DNA of 64,000 bases from Phascolomyces articulosus (GCA_025677815.1 JAIXMP010000025.1:124001-188000); one strand, 5' to 3'. Counted from the first letter of the stretch, positions 35,239 to 49,926 are shown. Notes: generated from the sequence alone by a model not told the origin. A program made the numbers and translations.

Positions 35239-37207
35239 TCATTGAACGGAGGAAAGTGGGTCGGGTAATTCAAGATTACGAGTATGTTTGTCAAGATCAT
35301 CTAATTGTTTACGGAAGTCGCGCTCCTTCATAAGACCATAATGGTACCGAAGTGTCACACAAATAGCTTGAACAGTTACAGCAGTTAATGATGCAACGCT
35401 TTGTCGATTAGCATAGAAAGCTTCTTCGTCAACAAATGGGTCTGCAAGCCAATGTCCCCATATTTTTTGAAGCATGGCTACATCAACCTAAGGGGGGGGG
35501 AAAGGCCCAAAAATAATAATAATAATAAATTTTAGAAAATGATTGTAATGTAGTGATAATAATAATAATAATCCCAATCAAATGATAATTATCACACCAT
35601 TTAATGACCACACTTATTATACATATATGAATATTTACCTTTGACCGAACTTCACGTTCAAACGGTCCACCGTCTTGTGCAGTCACCAAGCTTCTATTGA
35701 TAGACAACTTTTTGACGAGTTCTTTTAATAACTTGCGCCACTTTGAACGAAAGTTGGCAATATTAGCTTGAAACGTTACAACGATTCGATCTTGAGGTCC
35801 AACTGGATTACTTTTATAAACAGAATTAGCAATGGCTGTTGCTTCTTCATTGGTAATAAATCGACTTCGAACAAATACGCGTCGCTGTCGTCGCCAATAT
35901 TCTTTTTCTTTTGCTTTTTCATTCAATGCTTTGTCGTCTATTACTGGTAGATCTTGTGCTAATTGTACTTGGAGTGCATCACGAGGGTATGCATATTCAG
36001 GTCCACGTCGTTGTAATGCAGCTGACGATGATCTACTAGCAGCGGTGGTAGAGGCTGCTGCTGCAGCTGACGAAGACAAAGAAGAGGCGATAGGAGTGGT
36101 TGCTGCAATAGCACTACTAGTAGTAGTCGCTAGTGACGAAGTAGTAGGGGTTGTGGTGGAAGAAGGCGGTTGTTGCGTTTGTTGTTGTTGATATGCTAGT
36201 GTGGCTGCGGCTGCTTTTGCTGTAGCAGCAGCGGCAGCAGCAGCAGCTTGACGTTCTTGATATTTTTGTTGAGCATGATGAACTCGAGACCGTGGGTGAT
36301 GTCGTAACCGTTTAGAGGGTACTGGAGGTGCCACATTAAGTTCAGTAAAAGACGTTACAGGTCGTGCCCTTCGTTTTTTTTCTCTAACATCTGACATTGG
36401 TGTATCAAGTTGATCAATATAAAGAGTAGGGTCTGTACGTGGTGAATATGCTATATAAGATGGATGGAGGTGTGATTTTCTTTCTGATAACCGCCGTATG
36501 GTAGTAGTAGCTGTGTTAGTAGATACTGGAAGTGGGGGAGGGCCTTCGTCTGGTGATGAAGATGCAGAAGACGACGAAGACGTGGATGAAGATGATGCCG
36601 GTAAAGGAGGTGGAGGTGAAGAATTTGTTTGTGGAGATGGGGAAGAAGATGATGATACTGATGTTGAACGAGACGTTATACTGCTGTTGGAAGGGCTGAT
36701 ATTATTATTACTAGTTGTGGTTGAGCTATTGGGTACTAAAGATGAAACACGTTTACGTGGTGGAAGTACTCGGGTGGCGACGGAGACAGGTTGTTGTAAT
36801 GCTATTAATATGAAGATATAGGATTATCAACCAATAATTGATAGTAATATAACAGGACACATAGAATCATGAAAACACAACACAACACACATAGGCCACA
36901 GACACACAAATACACAAATCACATAAATATTATATAAATATAATCAGCAACAATGATAATAACAAATGGACAAAGATATAAATAATAGAGAATAAGAGTG
37001 AGTGAGTGAAAGAAAGAAAAAGTAAGAAGAATTTATAGATGAATTATATATAAAAAAGAAGGATTTTGAACAACTTAGCAAACAATAAAACAAAAGCGGA
37101 AATTTATCACAAAAAAAAAGAGTATTACAATAATTACCTTTGCCTTTCCCCTTATTATTTGTAGTTGTGTTAGATGCTGTGTCAGTTGAAGAGGGAAGTT
37201 TTGGCAT
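35239..37207 (-). CDS. Unrecognised protein with low-complexity N-terminus and compact C-terminal region
   Basis: Three exons (37138-37207, 35639-36801, 35239-35487) join in phase to 493 residues starting MPKLPSSTDT. The first 260 or so residues are Ser/Thr/Pro-rich with an Ala-rich patch and basic stretches (LPPRKR, REKKRRARP, SKRLRHHPRSR) that could be nuclear signals. The last 200 residues look folded and charged: RVFVRSRFITNEEATAIAN, FRSKWRKLLKELVKKLS and LQKIWGHWLADPFVDEEAF, probably helical. No catalytic motif is seen and I do not recognise the family. The fragment SPRTDPTLYIDQLDTP precedes the basic region. A nuclear role is inference. Confidence 0.78.
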
Positions 37208-40200
37208 TGGATGAAATTTGGATATATATTTATATGTGAATATGTCTGCGTGTCTTTTTTAGTATATTAAATATAAATAACGATAATATAATAAGAGAAA
37301 GGTTAAGAGAAAAAAAGGAAACCAGGAAAAAAATGGGTCCTTTAAAAATGCCTCCTTCAACTGATAGTCACAATGGGAAAACTCCGACATGATTTCTAGG
37401 TTGATAAGTCCAAAAAAAAAAAAGCCTAATGTCATTGTTGGTATGTCGTGTGCGTTGTTGTTCCATAACACCGGCTTATATATCAGTGCAAAACAAAATC
37501 ACTTTATGTGTCAATATTTAAATATTTACAATAACCATATAATTTTATGAGACTAAATGTAATAGTATAAAATCATTGACATATGAAATAGGAGAAGAAA
37601 GGGAATCAACAAAATAGATTATCATCATCGTATCATCCATCGTGACAAGAGATTCTTATTATATAGTTTTCTTCAGTAAATAAGAAACAAGATGATAAAA
37701 TGCATCATGATACATGGGGTAAAAACTATATAAATCTGTTAGAATACCTGCTATTGGTGTACGAAAAACAATATGGAAACTGACAGAAAATAATTTAATC
37801 ATAAATAAAGTAATAAATAGACCCTCTTGTTTTAGTGGACAAATGGTGAGTTGTGTCACAAGCCTCAATATAACCAACAGCAATTCAGTATTAAGGGTTA
37901 ATTTGAACGTGTGTAGTGTACGATTAAAAAAAATAAAGATAAACAAGTCAGGTGTTTGTTGTTTTAGGTAATGTTGCATCAAATAATCCAATTTCACGTT
38001 CTGTAAACTTATTTGATAGTATATTATTTTCACTGAGACAAAAGGTTCATCTACCATTGGTTTCTTCTTCTTCTTTGAATCGATATATTTACCTACAAAT
38101 TACATACAAACTGCAAATGAATACCTTATTCATGATAAAATGCTGCGGTACTGTTTTTATTTTATTTTTCGGCCTGTTAGAAAAAAAAAGTTCCAAACGC
38201 TTGCTAGTATATGGTGCACAGCAAATCTATTCCTTTATCTGTTAATCGATCCTCTTTTCTCTTATGTACGTCTCATGCAACAAAAAGAAGATCTTTTATC
38301 TTCTTTAAATCAAGGTAAATAGTTTTTCTTTGTATACATTATTATTGAGAAATCTGATGTTACCACAAGGAATCATTGCTGCCTTGATATATATGATAAT
38401 TATACTATAAGCAGAGTATATAAATTATATAGAAAAATCTATCAAAGCCCGGGATTAGAATAGTGGAAACTGTACGTTTACTAGGCTAATAAAAATATGG
38501 AGAAATACGAAACAAAAAACAACAACAATAACAACAAAAATTACGCCAACAAGGACACTTTTGGATTCAGCTCATAAAAAAACCGTCCGTTCATCAAGAT
38601 TATTCAGTCTTAGGATATTTAAAATGACAATAGGTTGCACTTATATAATGTGATGGTATTTATTCCATATTATTAATGTCTTACCGATAAGTATGGTGCT
38701 ATTTCATCAACAGTGACTATTCAATAAAATACAATGTTGCTATATGTAATGAATCTGATTAAATAATATAATAACACATAACCAAGATTTTATTTTATGC
38801 CATATATCAGTTTCCAGCATTATCATTGCAGTGTAATACTAATGGTTTAAACATCCATCTTGTCGGGTATACAAATATCTAATAATATTATGTTTTCAAC
38901 GTTTGTTATTTCTATCACCAGCACCCTTCATCATATATCTCAAGTGTTAGTGAAAATAATACACATACATACACTAAATTATAATATATAATGCATGCAG
39001 GTTATACATGTAACCTTTCAGAAAATCTGGTACATTTTGTTACATTTTTCATATATACATATATATTTGATCAATATTATCTTGTCTCCTTTTTCTTGTT
39101 CTTCAAAATTTTAAAGACTCAATAATAAAGTATATGATTAATATTGAAGGATGCTCATGGAGAATAATAATGATTATGATCGTCATGCCTGAGGGAAAAA
39201 AAGGAGTTGATATTATTCACTGATTTATATATTTTTTAAAAACAAACATCAACCATTGTGATTATTTTACGTTGTACAATATGAACGTACGAGCAAGAGG
39301 CTCAGAGAATTCTGAAATAATTTATCCAACGCTTTTGCGACATGTAATATTGATCACTATTTGAACATGACAACTCAGAAGATTTGATTTGTAAAAAAAG
39401 TAAAGCATTCGAATTACTTCAGATTTACTATAATTGAAGTGTCCTAGAAGTTCAGATAACAGACCACAGTCAATGAGATAAAGTAAATAGCGCATTATTT
39501 ATTACACAGCTAAAACATATGATGAGTAAGTATAGCCAAGACTTATAAATATATATGAAATATTTATTGTTTAATTCCTCAATAAAAACAAGTTTATTTA
39601 TCCACTTGGAGATGATGTTCAACAGGAAAAAAAGAGCATCTGAGATCATAGTTGATCACCTTATTCTGTTCATTACAAATGAATTTATTCCTTCCTATAA
39701 AAATACCTATTTAGGGAGATCAAGATAATGACAATAATGCCACTGCTTTTCATTTTCACCATACGGAAAAGACCAAAAACCTAGACAGAATATTTTAGAC
39801 TTGCATACTTATTATACTTAATATCCTACGAAAATGAAGAGCAAGATATATTCGTAATATATTATTAAAGTAGCACTGACAGTTACTGATTTTTATTTTT
39901 TATTTTTGTTGAATGGCTATTTACTGTAGTTATAATATTTCAAAGGTTACTATTTTCTTCTTGGATGTTCTGGGGGAATTCTGTATAAAATTTTGGCAGC
40001 AACAGAAAATGATATATTTAAATACTAACTTATAGCGAGTGATGGGTTCTACAGTACATTAACACAACAACAAAAGGTTAATTTACTATTTGCTATATAT
40101 ATGCCTAGTGTAACGTGGTACGTTTTGTAAATAGCTTAATCCTCTGAACAATGTACTACATCATATAGCAAACTATATTCAAAACAAAACTGCAATAAAA

Positions 40201-40540
40201 CCTATATTTTTTATAACACAGAGAAAAAAAAAGTACGCTGAAATCTATTGCATAGTCCTGATATTCATATATTATATCAATCGAATGTAGTTCCTTCATT
40301 TCTGGGAGGATAATGAAGCACATGATAACTATGATTCATGCCTAGATTTAGAGACAAAGAATAGAAAAACAAGATGTAAAATTTAATTAATAATAATAAT
40401 AATAAAGAAAAAGGATTGTATATAACAACAAAAAGGAGGAGAAAGACAATAAGGTCTTATAAGAAAAAGAAGAAACAAAAATTAAAACATTATCTTCTAC
40501 ATAAATATATAAAAAAATACAAATAAACTGATAAAAATAT
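37208..40540. other. 3.3 kb intergenic region, no supported gene
   Basis: AT-rich. Frames of 97-132 codons overlap on opposite strands at 37659-38245; neither has recognisable motifs. A minus-strand piece reading NKFTEREIGLFDATLPK (near 38000) looks protein-like but is isolated. The rest, up to the VWA8 stop, has only short frames. Confidence 0.4.
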
Positions 40541-43500
40541 CTATTTAAGCATAGAAGTCAAGAACAGAGCCTTCATAATCTTAGGAAGGTCCTTATTCTC
40601 AGAACAAATATGTGCTTGGCTACCAAGTGCTTGCTTCAATCTGTATTTTGTAAAAAAAAAAAAAAAAAAAAAAAAAGAGTCGTTAGCATGTAAAGATATA
40701 ATAGTATAGCCTAGTAGCGTAAAGATATAATTCTAATTGTAAGCGTACCGTTCAGCTTGATCTTGGAGAGAGCCAATGAAGATCATTTGAGCAGTGACTC
40801 GATCATCAGCCTTCAAGACTATATTAAAAAAATTAGCAACAAGTATATAATTAAAGACAATAATAAAAGAAGACTAGTCAGCTATATTTTTACCTCGAGC
40901 AATATCATTTGGATGGATATTATACTGTGTGATATTGGCATCAGAAAGAATAACGACAAAGTAATCATCACCTTCATCCTTTACGATTTCTTTCACGGAA
41001 TGAGATGCTGCACCAAGAGTGTTGTCTATTATATACATAAAAAAAGAAGATGTGTTTACTAAACCCACATACTACCCATATGTATAGGACATGGCTATTC
41101 CTGCTATCAGTATAATTACCTCCACTCAAACAGTATTGAGAATGAGCTCGCATCTTATTGATGATTTCAAATTCTTCCTTTTCAGTCTTGGGGTATTTTC
41201 CAGGAACGACAAATTCAATATTGGCACCATCACCACTGTGGCCAATGATGCTGTAGGCAAACTTGTGTTCAAAACCACGGAAAGATTCCATCAGCATGAG
41301 TGCTACTTCAAGGGATCGTTCAAGACGACGATCGTGGGTATTAAATCGGTACATACTGCAGAAAAGAAGGAAATTAGTACACATCATTTTGGAGGGGTTT
41401 TGTAACAGAAAACAAATGAATTAATCAAGGAATATAAGGTATCTTTTATATTACCTAGCCGACAAATCAAACACAAACTTCATACGCTTGGGCTTATCTT
41501 GAAATAAACCAATTTCAGGATCATCTTCGCCACGTTTGCGGTAGATGGCACGTTCACCTGTCAAACCTTCAATACTATAATAGCAAGTTGATATATTAGA
41601 TATCAAATCATCGCAAGCCGTTTGCTGTAGTAGAGAAAGCAATATTATACTTACATCTTGGTATCATCAAGATCACCAGAAGTTTGATTCTTTAGCCATA
41701 CGCGTTCCTTATTCTTGGCTTCAACACTTTCAAGAATAACACGTAATTCACGGATTTCACGGCGAACATTTTCCATGTACTTTTGGAAAACCTAAAAAAA
41801 ATAAACATCGTCAAGAAAGTGATGTTAGAGTTTCTATTATCCAAAGCATTCTCGTATTTTACGGATTACTTACGTTATAGTCACCGTAGGTCATGTCAAG
41901 TTTGCTAAGCATCTTTTCCATTGATTGTTCGTGCATTTCTCTAAATTCATAAAAAATAGTATTAGCCTTTGTCCAGATACTCAATTAAAAGATATTTCCT
42001 ATATATACCTTTGGGCTTCACTGACGTTTTCAGGTTGGTCATTGGCAGTACGCTATAGAATATTCAAATAATCCCATCCAAAATAATATATGTAATTAGG
42101 ATTAAATTACAAGAAAAAAAAACATAAGAATACAAATGAAAATGCTAGCTAATACTAATACTATACCAATTTGAGGTTTTCAATGTCTTCAAAAGTAGCT
42201 TCATCACGACCACCCTCATTCATTGCAGTACCGGAACCACCACCGCTACCACCGCTTGAACCTTGGGATTCACCACCACCGTTGCCATCACCAGATCCTT
42301 CACCACCTCCGGATCCTTGGCCTTTTCCTTTTCCTTCACCTTTGCCTTGACCTTCACCCTTGCCTTCACCCTTGCCTTGTCCATCACCAATGGCTTCGCC
42401 GACAGGTTGACCTTCACCATTTTCCTCATTCTACACATTCAAACAGCCAAAAGAAAATAGAACAACAGGAATAATAATAGTCATTTTCGTTAACATTAAA
42501 AAAAACGACTCTATTCTGTTCTATCTTAATTTACACAGAGAGAGTGTGCATGTGTTGTAATTATTTTACAGAATTAACTACAAACCTTATCAGTCTCATA
42601 GATGATAGACAGTGCATTCTGATCTACGCCAACCATTTGTTTCCAGGTTTGGGCAGCATTGTATAATTCCGTTGATTGGACTTGCCATACGCGGACAACA
42701 CCAGAAGCGTCCATAGTAACCAAGTTGCCGTTGTTAAGTTCACACATGGATGCAACGGAACGTTCAACTTGGAAGCGAGCAAATGTAGCAGCAGGGTATT
42801 CACTACAGTTTTAATTGGTAAAATAAAAATAAATAAGTTTCAGTTCACGAGATAAATAAAGTCAGAATTAAAAATTCGTTTCTTACGCATCAATGTTGCT
42901 CATGTCAGCCAAAGGAATCTTGATACGCCAAACTTGGTTTCGGAATGGATTGATGATATCCAAAAAGCTTTCAGGACGACCATCCTATAATATATCGAAC
43001 CATTAATATACGTAATTCTTTTTTTCACTCTATCAATTAAAATTAAGCTTACAGAAGATGGCTTAATAACGGCCATTTGTTGGGATCGTGTCATATATAA
43101 AGCGCAACCCTTAATACGCTTAGGTACTTCTTCAACAGGACCGCTCACAAGATATGCTGAAAGATCAATGGTTCCAGACTTGTTGATGAAGTTGTCATAA
43201 TTACATCCTTGAACGACGGTACCGAATTTATTTGCTCTGGCATTTTGTGCAAACTTGAAACCAGGTCTTTTTTTTTCAAAAATAATAACATACAATCATT
43301 TTAGTTTCTGCATTTACTCGAGTTGAAGAGAAATAAGTATAACAATGCATTTGAACAAGAAACAAAAACTCACGCAAATTCATTCCAGAAAATGTTGGTA
43401 AGTTCACCTACAGGTTGACCATTTTGACCAAGAATTTCGATAGGTTCAAGAATCGAAGGAATACCTTCGTTCTGAGAATAGAAGGCATATGTCTTACCGT

Positions 43501-46500
43501 CACGACTACCACGGGCAAACCACAAGTTGGGCTCAACAACGAATAATTGTTCAACTATATATAAGTTATAATCATCGATTAGTATATTGCTAAGATGATG
43601 TAATTAAATAAGATATATAAAGGACATACTGCGAGCTGGGAGGGTAATTGTGTGTTGCTTGGAAGTATTAAAGTCGAGAACGGCAACGCCTGCCTTATCT
43701 TCTTGGTAGAAGACTATATATATATTGTTAAAAATGCATATAGATCCGAGTTAGAATAAATAATTAATGAGAAAAATATTTTCAGGTTATATATAAAATA
43801 TACTCACCAAGAATACCAAGGGAGGCTAATTCATCACACATAATTGATTTAATGGGTTCCATACCACGGAGCTATAGATAATCATTTTTCATTAGTATGC
43901 TATATAATTTCCTTTTAGATATATCATTCGATTTCAAAGTAATATATAAAACTAACCACAACAGAGGTTACAGTGTTCTTATTGAAGTCGCAGCAAAGCA
44001 ATTCGTTGTTGGATGGGTTATGCAATGCCAAGTATTTGACAAAGCCCTTAACACGAATAACAGCAATGCGAAGACGTGGAGGAGCTAAATTTTTATGAGG
44101 TCATCAGGATTACGTAAAGTATACGATTAGTATAAAAGCTTTTATATTATAGTACAATAGCTTTATATATGAACAGACACCTACCTCGTTGAAGAGGGAA
44201 ATACTCATAGAGATCCAAGCTATCCACACGTTGATGACGTGCATCAACACGATGGAGAGTGACAGGGTTGGTTGTAACCGCAAAGAGAGTTCCATCATCC
44301 ATAGCAGCAATATCCAATGCTTCACCACGAGTAGGGATAGTAAAGTTATACAATTGTTCAGAGAAGGTAGTAGATCGACCTTCCTTTCGTTCTAATTGTT
44401 TCCATTTTTTACCAACATCAAGTTCCCAGCCACCCTATTGTTCATACAGACACATCAGTAAGCGTCATACAAGTTTCATCTCTCTGTTTCACTTACTCGG
44501 ACAGCCATAGCAGCTGATTCAACTGTGGCTTCAGTCTTGGTAGATTGCTCAACACGAGCCCAGCGTTCACTCAAGAGGGGTTCACCAAGCTCAATGATAT
44601 CACCAAGATTCATTGTGAACTCTGATTCCAAACCAACTGGAATACCGTGCTTTTCAAAGATTTCAATAAGCAACTCCTTGGAAGCTTGATCATATTGATC
44701 AAAATCGAATACGTTTTGCATGATCTTGGAGATACCTTCACCAGGGTAGTTTTGCAAATGCAACACAATGTTGACAAGTTCACGGGTAGAGTATGGGTAT
44801 GAGATCAAACTATGATATATTGATATATAGCAAAACCAGTTAGCATCACAGTAACCATATTTTTTTCAGATACCTTTTATTCAATGAGAAACAAATAATA
44901 TTACCCTTCGTCGACAAGTTTACGCAAATCAGTAAATGCGCTTGAAAGTTTTTCCAACATATCTTCAGGTACGTCAGGGGCATATTTGCGAAGCAAGTAC
45001 ATCTAATTATACACCATAGATTGTAATGTTAGTATTATGATTTGATGGATGAAATACCGAAAGATAGATATGTGGGATACTTACTTCTGAAGCTTTGTCC
45101 GGGTTATCAACAGCATGACTAAAAATTGACAAAATAATAAATGTGTGAACAACTGTGTGCTAACTTATGTAACATGGGAATATAGAAAATAAAGAGAACT
45201 TACCAGCTAAATACATCGCCAATCTCACGATAGAAATCGTTACCTGAAAAGGAAAAAATTTAAGTGAGAAACCATCAAATTGAAAACGATTTGTATAATT
45301 TATATATGAAACATACCCAAGAATGGATAACCAGGTCGATTAGCAAGAACTATCATACGGAAGCTCTATTTTTGTTAAAGAATGTCAGCGAAAAGGGAAT
45401 AACGTCATAAAAATTTATACTCTTATCAATAATAACTTACAGGATGGATGAGCAAGTAACGATCATCGTCTTGAACATCAGATTCTTTGGCAACAATACG
45501 CCTACCATCACCCAAGACCATTTGGCCATCTTCAACCAAACTCTTCAGTACTGCTGTAACGTAAGTAGGTGCCTTGTCAGCTTCGTCAATAACCAAAATA
45601 GTACCTATAATTCATTACCACTATTAGCATAATCCAATATATAAAAAGCAGTTAATAATATTCATAAAAATCCGAAGAGAAATGTAGTTTACCATTTTGG
45701 ACAGCCTTGACAAGGGGAGAATCCTCAAAGATAAGAACACCGTCACGGATAGCAGGGGTTGTAGTCAAACTTTGGACGGTACTGTCACGATGCAATTGGA
45801 TATATTCACGAGGAAGTTGCAATAATTGCAAGAAATAATCTGCAAGTTTGTTTTTACCAACACCTTGGTTACCAATCAGCAATAAGTGATCACCAAGTTG
45901 GTAATCCTTGAGCATTTCACGAAGGATTTCAGTGTGTGCAGGGTTTTCATGGAAAACAACGTTAGGAATAAGCATTGGATCACCACCTTGGAAAACAGAT
46001 TCTGTAACATTGCCAATGCGGACTTGTTGTGCATTTTGACGCGATGGCAAGACTTCAATTTGAAGTTCTTCAATATTTTCTTGGACCTTTGGTGGGTAAA
46101 TGCCATTGGCAATCATAAGTTCGTGCAAGACAGTCTTTGCAGCAACAGGCATGAACCTAGAGAGAGCAGCCTTGTGGATAGCCTTATACAGATCTTCATC
46201 TTCAAAGTATGCAAGGCGACGACAAATACGAATCAATTGACGAGTCGACAAAGCACTTGAAAGCATACGGATAGTTTCATCCTTTTCACGACGAAGACGA
46301 CGTGCAAATGTAAGTAATTGATGTAACTTGGATTCGTTAACACCAGGAGAGAGAGTTTTAAGCACCTCTTGTTCTTCCTGTTAAAATACAATTGTTATAA
46401 AGGTAAACAATGGATGAGTAAAAAATAACATATTTAATAATCACCCAAATAACACGAATGAAAAAAAATTGATGTACCTCAGATGGCAAGCTATCAACGA

Positions 46501-49032
46501 CAACGAAATGGAACATGGAAAGAATTTCAGCGGTTAACCAAGAACCAGCCTTTGTGTCGCTTTGACCGCTCACACCAGCACGTGCAAGGGCAATGATACG
46601 GAAGGATGGATGGATAGGTACCAATCGCTTGGCATCAAGTTCTTCAATGGTCATCTTATTCTTCTTCATCAACTTTTCATAACGATGAGCATTGATCAAA
46701 CGTGTTCCATCAGGGAGTTGCATTTCACGTTCACAGACAAGACGTTGCAATGTGTTTAATGTACCATAGGATAAAGCTTCAATACCATCTAAAACTGCTA
46801 AATGTCCATGAATAGCAGCTTCAACCAAAAGCGAATTCTATATGTATTCACAGATATATCTATTAGCATATATTTTCTTTTCCTTTTCTCGATTAGAATT
46901 TAATACGTACATCCCACACGGTATCACCCTTAGGAGTAGTTGAGCGACGTTGAAGAAGGTCGCGCGATGACATATCTCGGTACAAAGGAATATAATCGAT
47001 GGTGTAACCAAGATTTCGTGCAACTTTCCGAAATAAAATAATTTGCGGGGTAAATAAACAATAATACCATAACTTTTGGTGTGACAATACATTAAAATAA
47101 ATCACTTACAATGACGAACCAAAGCAGATTTACCAACACCCTTATGAGTGCCTACTAAACAAATATCATGATCACCAGCATGAACAAGAACCATAGAAGT
47201 AAATATCTCACGATGATAAGGTGTTTCAACGAAGAATTCAGCTGGTCCAAATGTGTTCGGGCCACTTTGCAATGGTAATCCAAGTGCAGCTTGATTTACA
47301 TGGGAGAATGTAGCAATAGCACGATGAACTCGATGACTATCATCAATCGAAATAAGAGGCTTATGTGCTTCAAGATTAGCCAATTGGTATCCAGAGAAAG
47401 TTTGGGTAACTTCTTCATGTGCTTCAATAACGCGACCACGAACACCAAAACGACGATAAGCCGATTCAATGACACCGAGTTGTTCAAGATCACATGTGGG
47501 TAACATAGGGTAAGGATACAGTAAATCTACAAAGAAACGAGGATGTGCATGCGGTAATACAGCAAGCAAATTGGCGAGAGTTTCGATAGTCATTGGGAAT
47601 TCAGGAACATCGATTTCTCGAGCAGCACTCTTGTCTGGCTGAACACTCAAAACTGTGCTGATGGACACCAAACGTTCAACCAAATCGCGTGGTGCCTTGT
47701 TATTTGTAAGTGTCATAATTTGATTTACTTCGGTAGTGAAATGGGGTGCTCGGATATCACGACTTTGAAAACGAGAACGTAATGGTGGATCCAAAGGATA
47801 TCCAACATAAGGTGGTACAGGTAGACCTATTAAATATTATGTCATGTGTTACTAAATCCATCTCGTTCCCTTTTTTTTATCCTCCCCAATTCCAAATCAT
47901 AATTCGTAATATCTCAAAATTTACATACCAAGTGCAAATACTAAAAAGCGATCGCTGACTTTTTCAAACTTGGTATAGCCATTAGTAGAATCATTTACAT
48001 CCTTGGTGGTCAAAAATCGACCATCATCCAAACCCATTTCACGGTTCTCGAGCAAATTGTTCAAAATAGGGAGCACATTGCGCTCTGCTTTTTCAATACC
48101 ATCCAAGACCAAGATTCGTCCGTGGATAGCTGCTCGTACAGCGGCTTGATCAACATAAAATGATGTTCCATTTTGCAACTCTCGACGTTGTTTCAAATCA
48201 GCATCGGTAACATCTTTGGATAATGCAACATATTCAATTCTTTTTTGTAATAGTAATCACTCATTAGTCAAAAGCTCCTTTTTGGACACACACCCAGAGA
48301 GACTAACATCCACCCTCACTTTTTTTCATCTTTAACTTACTCGCGCTGAGTCATCTCTGCATATTTCATTACAAGTGACCGACGAAGAGGGCCGGGTGGG
48401 CCGATTAAAAAAATATCTTGTCCAAGCTAATATATCCGATTTCCAACTTTTTAAATACAGAACTCAACCCATTACAAAACAAATACATGTGAAAAATACA
48501 ATACCTTATCCTTTTGCATCATCCTAATCAATGATGAATATAAATAGAGATAAGAATAAATAGTTAGTAATATACAAAAATTGGTGATGATGTTTTTTAT
48601 TGGTATTTACCATCGAAGATGTCTTAGAATTTCCTATTAGTGTTATGAATAATTCTTTAGTTTGAAAGGTCCTGAAATTCTCTTTGCATGAATTTTTATT
48701 AAATATAAAGTGTACCTGGGAATTATCATAAAAAGGGCCTGTATGTTCTGGAACCAGCTCGGGATTCTCAGGAGGTGTAACTTGCATTACAACATCGCCA
48801 ATGCGAACGGATTTAACATTAACTATTATTTATTTTATTATTTAAGAAATGAGTTTTTTCCATGAACGGTTGCTATCGTCTGAATAACAAATAATAAGAG
48901 TATATTTATTATACCTTCTAAGGTATGATCGTCTTCTTCAGAGTCGGACCAGCCGCCTTGTGTTTCAGATAAAGCCTTTCCTAATTGCTTTAATCGTCTT
49001 CGTGCCTGTTTTTGTTGTTGATTTGTGGCCAT
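40541..49032 (-). CDS. VWA8: VWA8: giant AAA+/dynein-like ATPase with C-terminal VWA domain
   Basis: About 33 exons across 8.5 kb, roughly 1,800-1,900 residues as in animal VWA8. Three AAA-like modules are visible. Module 1 has a degenerate P-loop LIGPPGPLRRS; module 2 has GTHKGVGKSAL; module 3 has GNQGVGKNKL with Walker B LVIDEADKAP. Each module carries the LDGIEKAERNVLPILNNLL type segment. A long beta-rich middle follows, then a Gly-rich GKGEGKG repeat linker (about 42230-42430), and the VWA domain with DLSAS (an exon junction lies inside this MIDAS motif) and VVILSDANI. Animal VWA8 is a mitochondrial-matrix ATPase. Here the N-terminus MATNQQQKQARRRLKQLGKAL is basic but soon acidic, so targeting is uncertain. 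Exons of 23 and 19 nt encode EILRHLRW and MMQKDK. SHQ1 starts divergently 895 bp away. Confidence 0.95.
42225..42432 (-). repeat. Gly-Lys/Gly-Glu coding repeat in the VWA8 linker
   Basis: Coding exon with alternating GKGEG and GQGKG units followed by GGGEGSGDGNGGG. The underlying DNA is a short-period repeat (CCTTCACCCTTG-like on the plus strand). Animal VWA8 has a shorter Gly-rich stretch at the same place, so this is an expanded flexible linker before the VWA domain. Confidence 0.7.
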
Positions 49033-49926
49033 TTCTATCTGACAGGTGAGAGAGGAAAATGGGATTTTGTGGGGATCAGAAGAAACAGTTACAATATATA
49101 AAGCCCACCGTTTTTTTTCTTTTCAGATTGATTTCGGTGTTAAAGTGCTTGTATTTTACCGGATGCTCTTTAGTCAGCGCTATTGCGCTGTGTGAAAACA
49201 CTTGATTTAATGATGAGCAAATTCTTATTACAGTGATGGAAAAAAGATAGGCCTCCTGCTTAGAGGTCAATAGCATTTTATGATTGTTTCTTAACGACAA
49301 AATGCTTAGTAACATGTTATTTGTAGTTTCCTACGACGATTTGCTAATAAGTTATACAAATATCTTCGCTCCTTTTTTGTAATACAGCAAAATCTGAAAG
49401 CTTGCTTTATACCATACGTAACAGAGATTTGGTTCCTTTTTTTTCTATCAGTGAGATTATTTGTCAACGGTACATCATATACTATATATTTACATATACA
49501 CAGAGAATACTGCTAATCCAGACCGCCATATATCCGTGGGCATTTTTGGAACCTGAAATTCCAATTTTGCCATCATTATGAAAACCAAGTAGAGAAAATA
49601 GTTTATCCTGACAGCCCATGTAGCTTTCTTCACAATACTTCCACTGATTGCCAGATTGCTAGGCTCTCTAGTGGATATCGGTGGATAAACCTAGATCTTA
49701 TTTATATAGATGCTCTATCTGGTGTTATTATTATATTACATGAAAGAAACACAATAGTAAACCCAAAAGAAATAAATTAATAGATATGCGTACCTCAAAA
49801 GAATATATAAATTTGTGAACAGTTTTTTTTTAGGATGGCATTCAAGCGGTCCAAACTCAGAAACTTTTTTCTTTTTTTTTGACACAATACTACCACGATC
49901 AATCGATCAAAAACGCGAGCATAATT
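49033..49926. promoter_or_regulatory. Divergent promoter region, VWA8 and SHQ1
   Basis: 894 bp between the start codons of VWA8 (minus) and SHQ1 (plus). AT-rich; no coding frame with recognisable content. Confidence 0.45.

Noticed and set aside
41091..41405. Plus-strand frames across the VWA8 locus
   Set aside because: All are mirror frames of VWA8 exons on the minus strand.
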